Source of the DNA: Rhodopirellula baltica
Lineage (GTDB): Bacteria; Planctomycetota; Planctomycetia; Pirellulales; Pirellulaceae
DNA length: 64,000 nt
Direction of reading: 5' to 3'
Assembly (NCBI GenBank): GCA_002901265.1
Contig: PPHI01000048.1
Coordinates: forward strand, 145,511 to 209,510
Positions within the stretch are counted from its first letter, which is position 1. Every line of letters starts with the position of its first letter. A program made the position numbers and the translations under genes. This document shows, in pieces, positions 36,112 to 45,132 of this stretch. A model generated the notes under the pieces. It searched no databases. It was not told where the DNA came from and was given only the letters and a program-made list of their open reading frames with translations.

Positions 36112-36145
36112 TGATAACGCTTACTAACGATTCGCGGGTGGAAAC

Positions 36146-37585
36146 TTAAGGTGACTTCGGTGACGATTGGACGGCGGGCGGGCTAACCTGCGATGGCGAG
36201 TCAACACGGTAGTCTTGCTGACTGGCATTGCGATTCTGTTCGAAAATCATCTGTTTTCGTGATCGCGTCCATTCCATCGGTAGGTCGAGCAGTTCCGATT
36301 GCATCCCATTCAGCTTTGCGTTTCGCTCTAACTCGAGTGCCAACGGTTCAGCGATACAGCCACGAGATTCCGCGCTCAGTTTGTTTAGCTGATAGCAGTT
36401 GGTGATCAGCAACTGTTTTGCTTCCTCGATTTTGCCTTGATCACGGAGCAACGTTGCCCGGATGTTGGCGTCATTGGCAAATTGGATCGCACACTGGGCA
36501 TAGGTTTCCAGATCACGGTTCTCTTCGACAACCTTGGCATCATCTGAAAACCGGATGCCGATCGAGCTAGTCAGTTTATCGGTCGTATCGCTGATCAAGT
36601 TTTTGTATTTGATCGAAACCTCTGCCATTGGCATTTCCGCTCCGTTCTCACCACCAGGCACTTCGACTTCGACGATGAAGTAGCGTTGCTGACGGGCATA
36701 AAGCTGTGTCAACGGGACATAGATGTCTTGTCCGCTAATATCGGCTTCACTGTTGAGGACTCGAACCGCACGGATGCCTTCGGCAAGTTTGGCATGGATT
36801 TCGAACTCGCTGGCAACGACGCTCAGCAAATCGTTGAATTCTTTCTGAAAGACGGCGACTAAGTCATCGGCTGCTTCGACAAACATGTGGTTGCCGCTAC
36901 CGGCGGAAGCCAACCGCCCCATCAAATCTTCGTTGTACCCAAGTCCAAGGCCCAGCGTACTCACGCTGATGCCTTCTTTGACCAGCGAAGCCCCTAGTCG
37001 TTCTAGTTCTCGCGGACTCTTTGGCCCAACGTTGGCTTTACCGTCACTCAACAAGATGACTCGATTAACGTAGTCGCCGTCGATGAATTTGCGAACTTCG
37101 GCAGCCCCTTTGCTGACTCCGGCAAACAGCGCCGTACTGCCTTGGGCCTGGATCGTTTGGATCTTTCTAATGATTGATTCACGATCAGATGCTTTGGTTG
37201 CTGGGACCAGCACCGTCGCCGAATCGGAGTACAGTACGATCGACACGATGTCATCGTCGCGAAGTCGTTCGACCGCAGCGATGGCGGCATTGCGGGCCTG
37301 TGCGATTTTCTCGCCGCCCATCGAACCGCTTTGGTCGATCACAATCGCGGTGTTCACTGGCGGTCGACGATCGCTTTTGGGAAGATCAAAACCGGTCAAT
37401 GAAATACGGAGGTGATTGATCTGGTTTTTCTTGCCAGCCAACATGGTCGGGTTCGAAACGCCAACATCCAATTGGATTTGCGATGAGGTTTCACTTGGAG
37501 TGCTGGCACCAAGTTCACAGAAGGTTAGAAACGGCAGGACGGCAAGCATCAACCACCGAGATCGATTCCAAGAAAAGGCAAGCAT
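36146..37585 (-). CDS. Secreted VWA-domain protein (CaCA-like), possible sensor partner
   Basis: A 479-residue exported protein with a signal peptide (SRWLMLAVLPFLTFCELGAS), a beta-sandwich segment (VGVSNPTMLAGKKNQINHLRISL), and a complete von Willebrand A domain with metal site DQSGSMGG (AIVIDQSGSM) and RVILLSDGKANVG, as in bacterial Ca-activated chloride channel-like VWA proteins. A beta-sandwich domain and a Ser/Pro/Gln tail follow the VWA domain. A MIDAS with D-x-S-x-S is intact, so metal-dependent protein binding is likely. It precedes a histidine kinase and response regulator by 34 nt in the same direction, suggesting that it acts in the same signalling unit; this is inferred from context only. 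Confidence 0.85.
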   Translation of the reverse strand: MLAFSWNRSRWLMLAVLPFLTFCELGASTPSETSSQIQLDVGVSNPTMLAGKKNQINHLRISLTGFDLPKSDRRPPVNTAIVIDQSGSMGGEKIAQARNAAIAAVERLRDDDIVSIVLYSDSATVLVPATKASDRESIIRKIQTIQAQGSTALFAGVSKGAAEVRKFIDGDYVNRVILLSDGKANVGPKSPRELERLGASLVKEGISVSTLGLGLGYNEDLMGRLASAGSGNHMFVEAADDLVAVFQKEFNDLLSVVASEFEIHAKLAEGIRAVRVLNSEADISGQDIYVPLTQLYARQQRYFIVEVEVPGGENGAEMPMAEVSIKYKNLISDTTDKLTSSIGIRFSDDAKVVEENRDLETYAQCAIQFANDANIRATLLRDQGKIEEAKQLLITNCYQLNKLSAESRGCIAEPLALELERNAKLNGMQSELLDLPMEWTRSRKQMIFEQNRNASQQDYRVDSPSQVSPPAVQSSPKSP

Positions 37586-37788
37586 GTTTGAGCTCCATCA
37601 GACATCCGCTTCGCAGCCACCGACACGGCGCAATCTCCTTCGATTGCTTTGAATCCGCCGCAGCGTCGAACACGAATTTCGCGACTGACTCAATAAACCT
37701 CATCCGCCCAATCTCATGGTCGAATTCAATTCAAAACAATGTAAAAGAAATGTCAGGTCCGCGGAGTCGCGTGCTCGCTTACGCAACG

Positions 37789-39945
37789 TTAGTTCTTTTT
37801 TCGTTTCCAAAACCCCGACTTTCTAGGCTTTTCCGTCGATGGTGCGTCAACGTTGATCGCAATACTGGGGAGCGATGGTTTGTCGACGGAATCGGTCCCT
37901 GTGGGGCGATCAGACAACGATGCCAGCAATTGTAAATCACCGACGTCCGCCTTGGTGCGCGCGGAGTGTTGTTCACCGAGGTCGATCTGAGGACGAACGT
38001 TGACTGCAGATCGGTCGAGTGCTGTTTCCCCCACTAGCCCGGAAAGTTCATCTGCACGGACTTTCTGGACCGTTGTTTTCGGTAGGGAATCGAGTGCAAT
38101 GTGGACAGAGGTGCTCGATGCTGGGGTCGTTGCTGGCTGGTCTGGCGTTGATGCGTTCGATTCCGCAGGAGTTGGTTCTGCGTTTTGTGGCGAGTGTGGT
38201 TGGGCTGGTTGTGTTGGGGCAGGCTGCGTTTGGACAGAAGCGAACAGAGCTTGGGGGGCGATTCCTTGGACGGGATTCTCGACCGGAACCGATTCGCGAT
38301 TCGTCGCATCCGAGCGTTCGCTTTGGGACGCCGCGTTTGAATCGTTTTCTGGCGTTGGCCGTGACGTTTCTTGTTCGAGCAACGCGAGTGTTGCATCGCT
38401 TAATCCGTCGTCCAGCCGCTGCATCCACAGGGCGAGTTGTTCTTCGTTTAATCCGGCGGCGCGGTTCAATGTCATTGCGATCTTGCGATCGATTTCGGGC
38501 AGGGACGCTCGAACGGTCAATCGTCCATCGCGCGCGTAGTCAAACCGAACGTCAACGTGTGTGCCTTTGGGAGTGCCCGGCGGCAGGTCATCAATGAGAC
38601 AGCGTCCGATCCGTGTGGCATTGGTGCCGCGGTCGTCACCGCCTTCAACGATTTCGATCTTGACGTTCGCTTGATTGTCGGAGTGTGTGCGAAAGCGAAC
38701 TTTTTTGCGTGCCGGCAAGTGGCTGTTTCGCGGGATCATCACTTGGCGGCGTGGTTGGCCGGTTTTTGGATCGACCGCAAGGATCCCGAGGTCGTGTGAG
38801 TTGACGTTGCTGACAGAAAGCCCTGCGGAATCAAGCCCAGCGGAATCATTTCCGTTGGCCATCAGCATCCCGGCGTAAAGCGCCGCGCCATGACAGACCG
38901 CTTCGTCAGGCGAGAGCGACCGGTCGAGTTCCATTCCGCTCAACCGTTCGAGTTCTTGCCGAATCATGGGCATCCGCGTTGATCCGCCAACAAGAATCAA
39001 ACGGGTCAGCCCGCCCCAACTGATTCCCGCATCGTCCAAGACCAATTGGACTGTCATCAGTGTCCGTTCGACCAAGTCGGCGCAGCGTTTGGAGAATTCC
39101 TGCTGAGTCAGTTCGATCCGCAACCGGTGTCCATCGTGGGCGAAGGCAACGGAGACGGATTCCCTCTGGGTTAATGCATGCTTGGTTTGGTTCGCTTTGC
39201 GAAGTAATTCCTGTTCGGCTTGGGGATCGTTGCGTGGGTCGACGCCATGCTGTTGTACAAACGCTTCGGCAATAAACTCGACCACCCGATTGTCCCAGTC
39301 AACGCCGCCTAGATAGACATCGCCGGCGGTAGCGACCGTATGGAAATGACGGCCTTCGATCTTCATCACGGTGACGTCGAACGTTCCTCCGCCTAAGTCA
39401 TAGACCAAAACGGTTTCCGATCGCTGACTCTGACCATCAGCCGACAAGAAACCTTGTTGTACTCCATAGGTGATCGCCGCCGCGGTCGGTTCATTGATGA
39501 TGTCCAGAACATTCAAACCGGCCAGCTTACCGGCATCTTGTGTTGCTTTTCGGCAGGGCTCGTTGAAGAACGCGGGCACCGTAATGACGGCTTGCCGAAT
39601 CTCGCCGAGTGCCAGTTCCGCGTCCGACTTTAGTTTCCGCAGGATCAACGCCTCGATCACTTCCGCAGGCAGTTGCTGCCCACGAATTGTTTTTTCGTAG
39701 TAGCTTTCGCCGACATCGCGTTTCGCGAATAGCGCCAAGCGATCCGGTTCAAGCAAACCAGCTTCAACTGCTTCCATTCCAACAATTGGTCGGTTGTGAT
39801 CAAAGAAGACAGCACTCGGTGTCGTCAGGTCGCCTTCGGCATTGCGAATCGTTTCCGGGCGGCCAGTCGCATCCAGGTAAGCGACGGCGGAAAACGTGGT
39901 GCCAAGGTCAATCCCCACGGCAGGTTGGCGAGACGGCTGATTCAT
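37789..39945 (-). CDS. Hsp70/DnaK-family chaperone with long disordered basic tail
   Basis: Cytoplasmic ATP-dependent chaperone of 718 aa. From the ATG at 39945 it begins with the nucleotide-binding motif GIDLGTTFSAVAYLD, then NEPTAAAITYG, VYDLGGGTFDVTVM and LVGGSTRMPMIRQELERLSG of the actin-like ATPase, and a shortened substrate-binding part (GTHVDVRFDYARDGRLTVRA). Instead of the EEVD or acidic DnaK end it has ~170 residues rich in Pro, Gln, Ser and Thr and a basic end (KPRKSGFWKRKKN). It is therefore an Hsp70 paralogue rather than housekeeping DnaK. No grpE or dnaJ gene is adjacent. It is on the same strand as the VWA/kinase operon but 203 nt away. Confidence 0.9.
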   Translation of the reverse strand: MNQPSRQPAVGIDLGTTFSAVAYLDATGRPETIRNAEGDLTTPSAVFFDHNRPIVGMEAVEAGLLEPDRLALFAKRDVGESYYEKTIRGQQLPAEVIEALILRKLKSDAELALGEIRQAVITVPAFFNEPCRKATQDAGKLAGLNVLDIINEPTAAAITYGVQQGFLSADGQSQRSETVLVYDLGGGTFDVTVMKIEGRHFHTVATAGDVYLGGVDWDNRVVEFIAEAFVQQHGVDPRNDPQAEQELLRKANQTKHALTQRESVSVAFAHDGHRLRIELTQQEFSKRCADLVERTLMTVQLVLDDAGISWGGLTRLILVGGSTRMPMIRQELERLSGMELDRSLSPDEAVCHGAALYAGMLMANGNDSAGLDSAGLSVSNVNSHDLGILAVDPKTGQPRRQVMIPRNSHLPARKKVRFRTHSDNQANVKIEIVEGGDDRGTNATRIGRCLIDDLPPGTPKGTHVDVRFDYARDGRLTVRASLPEIDRKIAMTLNRAAGLNEEQLALWMQRLDDGLSDATLALLEQETSRPTPENDSNAASQSERSDATNRESVPVENPVQGIAPQALFASVQTQPAPTQPAQPHSPQNAEPTPAESNASTPDQPATTPASSTSVHIALDSLPKTTVQKVRADELSGLVGETALDRSAVNVRPQIDLGEQHSARTKADVGDLQLLASLSDRPTGTDSVDKPSLPSIAINVDAPSTEKPRKSGFWKRKKN

Positions 39946-40113
39946 CGAAATCACTGAGACGAGTTGCGGCAGGAGAATAGAGCGGGGACGCATCCAGATC
40001 AGAAAAGCATAGGCCCTGCGTCGGTAAAAGAACGCCGATCGCCTGCGATTTGTACCCATTGCCGATTCACCCAATGTCCGATCGCATCGGGTACACTAGG
40101 GGCTTGGCGAACC

Positions 40114-40641
40114 ATGTCGTTGCCAAAAATTCCCCCTGCCGATGCTATGCAATACCCAACGCTTCCCGACTATGGTTGCTTCCTCCGTTGGCCGGAGAAC
40201 GGACAGAGCTTCATTCATCCGGACGACGTCGCAATCGTGACCCACTTGATCCCCAGCCCGCGGGTCTTCAAACGAGTCCAATTTGACGGGACTTACTACC
40301 ACTATCGATACGGTTCGACAGGTTTTCGGTTGCGCCCTGCGATGTGGAACAAAGTGCAAGACGAAGGTATCGAGATTGGCGATCAAGTCGAAACGGTCGG
40401 CACGGGCTTTGATCGCGAACACTTCGTCGCGACGGTCTGGGGGATGTACTTTGTCGCCCGCAAAGGCTGTATTCTCTATCGCTTGAAACGAGCCGATCGG
40501 GTGGTACCAACGCTCTTTGCCAGCACTCATCTACGGTTACTGCACGATAAAGCGACCGTTCGACCGGCCAACACACGTTACCGATCGCCGACATGGAGCG
40601 GCGATGGCGAAACGGTTTCCGATTCGATACTCGAAGATTGA
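40114..40641 (+). CDS. Conserved-type hypothetical protein
   Basis: A 175-residue protein that I do not recognise. It has no signal peptide or membrane helix and an aromatic-rich core (PDYGCFLRWPENGQSFIHPDDVA, QFDGTYYHYRYGSTGFRLRP, FDREHFVATVWGMYF). The stop lies 9 nt before the next gene, a TIM-barrel isomerase, so they probably form one operon with the second isomerase at 41641. The ATG at 40114 is chosen because the longer frame to 39964 begins with unlikely sequence and overlaps the divergent hsp70 promoter. Its role may be linked to the sugar isomerases. Confidence 0.6.
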   Translation: MSLPKIPPADAMQYPTLPDYGCFLRWPENGQSFIHPDDVAIVTHLIPSPRVFKRVQFDGTYYHYRYGSTGFRLRPAMWNKVQDEGIEIGDQVETVGTGFDREHFVATVWGMYFVARKGCILYRLKRADRVVPTLFASTHLRLLHDKATVRPANTRYRSPTWSGDGETVSDSILED

Positions 40642-40650
40642 ACCAACAAC

Positions 40651-41565
40651 ATGGAACTCGGATTTGTTTCAGCGATTTTGCCAGACGCAAGCCTTGAAGA
40701 TGTCTTTGAAAACGCAAGCGGACTGGGGTTTGATTGCGTCGAGGTGATGTGTTGGCCGCCAGGTAAAGCGGCTCGACGTTATGCGGGGATCACACACGTC
40801 GACGTGCTGTCACTCGACGAAAATGCGATCGACCAGATCAACGTCTTTCAAGAAGACTACGGAGTAAAAATCAGTGCCTTGGGATACTACCCCAACGCGC
40901 TCGCTCCCGACGCCGAGGAAGCACAACTGGCGAGCGAACATATCAAAGCGGTGATCGAAGCGTCCGCGAAACTGGGCATCAACACCATGAACTCGTTCAT
41001 CGGACGCGATTGGACCAAAAGCGTCGATGACAACTGGCCAAAGTTCCTAGAAACATGGAAGCCCATCATCGAGTGCGCCGAACAGAACGGCGTTCGCGTT
41101 GGGATCGAGAACTGCCCCATGTTTTTCACCAATGATGAATGGCCCGGCGGAAAAAACTTGGCCGTTTCACCCGATATTTGGAGCCGGATGTTCGAAGACA
41201 TTCCGAGTGATCACTTCGGATTGAACTTCGACCCATCGCACCTTGTCTTGCAACACATGGATTACATCAAACCGTTGCGTGACTTTGCAGGCAAGCTGTT
41301 CCACGTCCACGCCAAGGACCTTCGAATCGATCAGCACAAGCTCGATCAAGTCGGCGTTTTTGCCAACCCGAATCGGTGGCATTCGCCAAAATTGCCTGGG
41401 CTAGGAGACATCGACTGGGGCAAATTCTTTGGCACCTTGGTTGAAACTGGCTACAACGGCCCCGTGTGTGTCGAGGTCGAAGATCGCGCTTATGAAGGTA
41501 GTCAAGACGATGCCCTCCGTGCACTTCAACAGAGTCACAATTTCTTGCGTTCGTACGTGGTGTGA
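40651..41565 (+). CDS. Sugar phosphate isomerase/epimerase (TIM barrel)
   Basis: A 304-residue cytoplasmic protein of the xylose isomerase-like/AP endonuclease 2 fold. It begins [35 protein letters not shown], and the conserved barrel segments [37 protein letters not shown] and [15 protein letters not shown] carry probable metal ligands (Glu, Asp, His, Glu). Ketose epimerases and inosose isomerases share this fold; the substrate cannot be identified. It is the middle gene of a three-gene set with the hypothetical protein before and a paralogue 75 nt after. No signal peptide, unlike the homologue at 32527. Confidence 0.88.
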   Translation: MELGFVSAILPDASLEDVFENASGLGFDCVEVMCWPPGKAARRYAGITHVDVLSLDENAIDQINVFQEDYGVKISALGYYPNALAPDAEEAQLASEHIKAVIEASAKLGINTMNSFIGRDWTKSVDDNWPKFLETWKPIIECAEQNGVRVGIENCPMFFTNDEWPGGKNLAVSPDIWSRMFEDIPSDHFGLNFDPSHLVLQHMDYIKPLRDFAGKLFHVHAKDLRIDQHKLDQVGVFANPNRWHSPKLPGLGDIDWGKFFGTLVETGYNGPVCVEVEDRAYEGSQDDALRALQQSHNFLRSYVV

Positions 41566-41640
41566 TTGATTAATCGGCCTTCGATGGCTACAGATTACAA
41601 ACAACCATCCAGCAACACCGCTCTTTTAGGAACACTCAAT

Positions 41641-42489
41641 ATGGACGATTGGGCCATTGGCGTCTTTGCCTCGGTCGACGCGGGACTCGGAGTCAAATGG
41701 GATGTTATCTCCGAACTCGGCGTACCGACGATCCAATTACACGCCCCGCACCAAGGTCAGCGGAGTGTCGCGGATGCAGAGAAGTTGAAAAAACAGCTCG
41801 CCGAGATGGCCGTCGAATGCACGGCGATCTTTGGCGGATTTGAAGGCGAAAGCTACGCCGATATTCCGACGGTGCAACAAACCATCGGACTCGTCCCACA
41901 AGCGTCGCGCGAGTCACGCTTCCGCGAAATGTGCGAGATCTCGGACTTCGCGAAAGCTCTCGGTTGTGACACGATCGCGCTGCACCTCGGTTTTATCCCC
42001 GAACATGAACATGACGCACAATACGACGCGATCGTCGGCATCACCGCAAAGCTCTGCGACTACTGCAAAGAGAACGGACAATTTCTTCACCTGGAGACGG
42101 GACAGGAGACGGCCAAGGGGCTGATCGAGTTCATCGCAGCGGTTGGCTGCGACAACTTGAAGATCAATTTTGATCCCGCGAACATGATCCTTTACGGTAC
42201 CGGTGAACCCATCGAAGCGCTGCGAGTGCTCGCCCCCCACGTACGAAGTGTCCACTGCAAGGACGGAACGTGGAGCGACGAACCCGGGAAAACCTGGGGC
42301 CGAGAAGTCCCACTGGGCGCGGGTGCGGTCAACATCGAAGAGTACCTAAAAACGCTCCACGAGATTGGGTACAACGGTCCTTTGACGATCGAGCGAGAGA
42401 TTCCCGAAGACCCACAGCGTCAAAAAGACGAAATTGGAAGCGCAATCGAACTGCTCTCCCGACTGCGTAGCGAGATCCTCGGATCGTAA
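41641..42489 (+). CDS. Sugar phosphate isomerase/epimerase paralogue (TIM barrel)
   Basis: A 282-residue protein of the same fold as its upstream neighbour but from a different branch. The start MDDWAIGVFASVDAGLGVKWDVISELGVPTIQLHAPH is preferred at 41641 because AGGA lies 9 nt upstream; ATG at 41584 and TTG at 41566 would add ~20 residues. Barrel motifs are LALHLGFIPEHEHD, GQFLHLETGQETAKG, NLKINFDPANMILYG, VRSVHCKDG and NGPLTIEREIPED, with the usual metal-binding Glu, Asp and His. It is probably cytoplasmic and acts on a sugar or inositol derivative. Confidence 0.86.
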   Translation: MDDWAIGVFASVDAGLGVKWDVISELGVPTIQLHAPHQGQRSVADAEKLKKQLAEMAVECTAIFGGFEGESYADIPTVQQTIGLVPQASRESRFREMCEISDFAKALGCDTIALHLGFIPEHEHDAQYDAIVGITAKLCDYCKENGQFLHLETGQETAKGLIEFIAAVGCDNLKINFDPANMILYGTGEPIEALRVLAPHVRSVHCKDGTWSDEPGKTWGREVPLGAGAVNIEEYLKTLHEIGYNGPLTIEREIPEDPQRQKDEIGSAIELLSRLRSEILGS

Positions 42490-42708
42490 CGCTGCCGATA
42501 AACGACGCCACCGAAAAGTGCATCGAATAGCGCACTGTAAAGCGCATCGAAGCATCGAAAAGTACAGCGAAACCAACCACGGCTGGGATCGCGGCGATCG
42601 ATTTGGCACGCTTGCCATCTTTACTTCATCCGTGCGCCGTTGCGTTGAAACTTCACTGCGAAATCTTTCACTGTGAAAACACACTGCGCACGGTGATTGC
42701 AATCGCAA

Positions 42709-43221
42709 TCATGCCTCCTGGCGAAGCATCCGTTCTCGCAAAGGACGGATAATTTCTCGCGGCACAAACTTGGCCAGCTTCTCATCGTCATCGCTAACGC
42801 CGGCGATCTGTTTCAGCAGCGAACTGCTGACGTGAGCGAACCGTTCGTCTGCCATAAGGAACACCGTCTCGATATCGCTATCGAGCTGTCGGTTCGCCAT
42901 CATCATCGTGAACTCCCCGGCGATATCCGTCAGCGGACGAATCCCGCGGACCATCACTCGCGATTGCTGCGACCGTACAAAATCGACGGCCAATCCGTCA
43001 AAGAATTCAACACGAACGTTCGACAAATCGCTTGTCACCGTTTCGACCAACTCACGACGCTGCTCAGGCGTGAAGAGCGACCGTTTGTCGGCATTGATTC
43101 CGATCCCGATGATCAGTGTGTCGAACAAGCGGCTCGCGCGGTGGATGATGTGCAAGTGACCGAGGGTGACCGGGTCAAACGAACCGGTGTAAACGGCGAT
43201 CTGGTTTCCTGGATCAGTCAT
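42709..43221 (-). CDS. coaD: Phosphopantetheine adenylyltransferase
   Basis: Transfers AMP to 4'-phosphopantetheine to make dephospho-CoA. From the ATG at 43221 it is 170 aa, close to the family length (160-170), and has AVYTGSFDPVTLGHLHII (T/HxGH nucleotidyltransferase motif), VRGIRPLTDIAGEFTMMMANRQL and the C-terminal SSLLKQI. A GTG at 43263 overlaps the stop of the upstream aminotransferase gene (GTGA) and would add 14 residues; either start is possible, and the overlap favours translational coupling. It is an essential housekeeping gene. Confidence 0.94.
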   Translation of the reverse strand: MTDPGNQIAVYTGSFDPVTLGHLHIIHRASRLFDTLIIGIGINADKRSLFTPEQRRELVETVTSDLSNVRVEFFDGLAVDFVRSQQSRVMVRGIRPLTDIAGEFTMMMANRQLDSDIETVFLMADERFAHVSSSLLKQIAGVSDDDEKLAKFVPREIIRPLRERMLRQEA

Positions 43222-43259
43222 TCCCATTCCAAGCTTGATGAGGAGATTCGTCGGTGAGC

Positions 43260-44441
43260 TCACGCTTTGATCGCGTTTACCAATCGGGAGAGGTCTTCTG
43301 AATTGTTGTACGCATGGACGCTCGCACGGACCCCGCCATCACGACAACTGACAACACACCCGGCCTTGAGCAATTCGTTTCGCACGTCGACGGGCGATCG
43401 TCCCGGCACTTCAAACGTGACAATCCCTGATCGATGGTTTTGTTCCGCGTCCTGGCGGGTTGTGATTCCACGTTCCAACAGCGATTCCCGGAGTTCATCC
43501 GTCAACGAAAGTACTCGCGACGCGATCGCGTCAGGCCCATGATGATCGCGGATCGTTAAGAACAAATCCAAACTCGCCGCCAACGCTGCCGAGCCCACCA
43601 TGTTTGCCGAGCCGGGCTCGAATCTTTCCGCCGCGTTCTTTAACTCAAGTTCCGGCTTGGCATAGTTGAACGCGTTCTTGACGCTGTTCCAACCGACGTT
43701 TCCGCATCGCAGTCGGTCGAAGTGTTTTCGGCGGATCATTGCGATCCCCATGCCCTCAGGGCCAAGCAACCATTTGTGACCATCGGCAGCCAGGAAATCC
43801 ACGTCGATTTTGCGGAGGTCTAAATCAAAAACGCCCAGTCCCTGAATTGCGTCGAGAAATACCAGAATGCCCCGGTCATGTGCCTCACCGACCAGACGTT
43901 CGAGATCGATTCGATATCCGCTTGCGTATCCCACCCATGAAAGCGAAATCAACTTGGTGCTGGCGTCACACGCAGCCAACAAGTCATCGACCGACACGAC
44001 GTCGCCTTGACGCGCTACTTTGCGAATCGTGACTCCGCGGGCCGCCTGGTTTTCCCAAGGAAAAAGGTTGCTGGGGAATTCGCCTTCGGGAAGGACCACG
44101 CTATCACCGGCCTGCCAGCGGAACCCTTCCGCAATCAAATTGATCCCGGTCGAAGTGTTTGGAATCAAGCAAATCTCGTCCGTCTCGGTCCCCAGCAAGG
44201 CAGCGGATGCCCGTCTCAATTCATCAACGCGACCGGCCCAGGTCGGCCACATGGTGTCGCCCTGCGATTCGGCCTCGCCCGCGTACCTGCAAATCGCCTG
44301 AGCCGCTGGTGCGCTGAGCGGTCCGACAGCCGCATGGTCTAAATATGTCCAGTTTTTCGTAATTGGCATTTGGTTCCGCCACCAATCCCAAGGATGATGT
44401 TCGACGGAGACCGGCGAGGTTGGGGAGGGAGAAGACTCCAT
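43260..44441 (-). CDS. Aminotransferase class V (PLP-dependent, cysteine desulfurase-like)
   Basis: A 393-residue PLP enzyme of the NifS/IscS-type fold. Visible motifs are YLDHAAVGPLSAPA at the N terminus, FLDAIQGLGV with the pyridine-nitrogen Asp197, and the Schiff-base Lys223 in ADGHKWLLGPEGMG. No active-site Cys loop of SufS type (RxGHHC) is present, and the C terminus ends with SCRDGGVRASVHAYNN, so it is unlikely to be a cysteine desulfurase and more like the isopenicillin epimerase/aminotransferase branch. It overlaps or abuts coaD, so co-transcription is likely; the metabolic link is not obvious. Confidence 0.88.
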   Translation of the reverse strand: MESSPSPTSPVSVEHHPWDWWRNQMPITKNWTYLDHAAVGPLSAPAAQAICRYAGEAESQGDTMWPTWAGRVDELRRASAALLGTETDEICLIPNTSTGINLIAEGFRWQAGDSVVLPEGEFPSNLFPWENQAARGVTIRKVARQGDVVSVDDLLAACDASTKLISLSWVGYASGYRIDLERLVGEAHDRGILVFLDAIQGLGVFDLDLRKIDVDFLAADGHKWLLGPEGMGIAMIRRKHFDRLRCGNVGWNSVKNAFNYAKPELELKNAAERFEPGSANMVGSAALAASLDLFLTIRDHHGPDAIASRVLSLTDELRESLLERGITTRQDAEQNHRSGIVTFEVPGRSPVDVRNELLKAGCVVSCRDGGVRASVHAYNNSEDLSRLVNAIKA

Positions 44442-44639
44442 TCGGGCTGCCCTTTCAATCGGAATTTACAGAAAAATTGATGCCACACCCGCCGGAACGC
44501 CAAAACGGTAAACTAGCGATTTAGCGTAGGCTTGGGAAAGTGACGCGTAGGTAACTATACTGCTGACCTTTCGTGGCCGCGATTGGACTAGTAACTTGGT
44601 TTCGCTTCCAGATTTTCAACTACTTGTGAGGTTTGATTG

Positions 44640-44843
44640 ATGCCCAAGGCCCTTTGCCTCTTCAGCCTTGTTGCGTCGATCTTGGTGGTCTGCCTATTCC
44701 TGCTCGACTCGGTCGCCATCTTAGCGGGTGTCGGTGCGATGCAGGTTTTGGGCGGTGCAAGCCTGATGATGGACCTGACGTTTGCCATTCTTGGCGGAGC
44801 GCTGATCTATCTCAGTTGGTCGACTTACCGCGAACAACGCTAG
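44640..44843 (+). CDS. Small two-helix membrane protein of unknown function
   Basis: A 67-residue protein with two hydrophobic helices (ALCLFSLVASILVVCLFLLDSVAIL and MMDLTFAILGGALIYLSW) and a short basic end (STYREQR). The ATG at 44640 has GAGG 8 nt upstream, supporting it as a real gene; the preceding TTG at 44637 is less likely. I do not recognise the family, but the size and Gly-rich loop are like other small planctomycete inner-membrane proteins. It stands alone between the minus-strand aminotransferase gene and the permease gene at 45133. Confidence 0.6.
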   Translation: MPKALCLFSLVASILVVCLFLLDSVAILAGVGAMQVLGGASLMMDLTFAILGGALIYLSWSTYREQR

Positions 44844-45132
44844 ACGGAAGCGAACCTCACCCTTCGTTCCATCTCCCGACAGCTCCGCCGCCGACGCACA
44901 ATCGCGACTGGTGCTGCTACTGCTGCGCTAACTTAGCGACTCTATACAGCCACAACATCGGGCCTCCCCCTTCGCCCGTGGGGACACAGGCAATCGATTC
45001 TCCGCCAAGCCCGCCCGCGACAGACGCCCACAACGTCGAGTGCAGATCAATCTTGCGGCGCCCCGAGGGTGCATGGGATGCTCTAACGTCTCCCAAGTTG
45101 TCTTTTTAAACGCAAGTTGCGACTGCCTGACC

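Noticed and set aside
42521..42559. Repeated GCATCGAA units between two convergent genes
   Set aside because: Only three short copies with irregular spacing; too little for a CRISPR array or a meaningful repeat element.
43260..44441. Class V aminotransferase considered as a second cysteine desulfurase that could replace sufS
   Set aside because: It lacks the SufS-type active-site Cys loop found in RAGHHC and its C-terminal segment differs.
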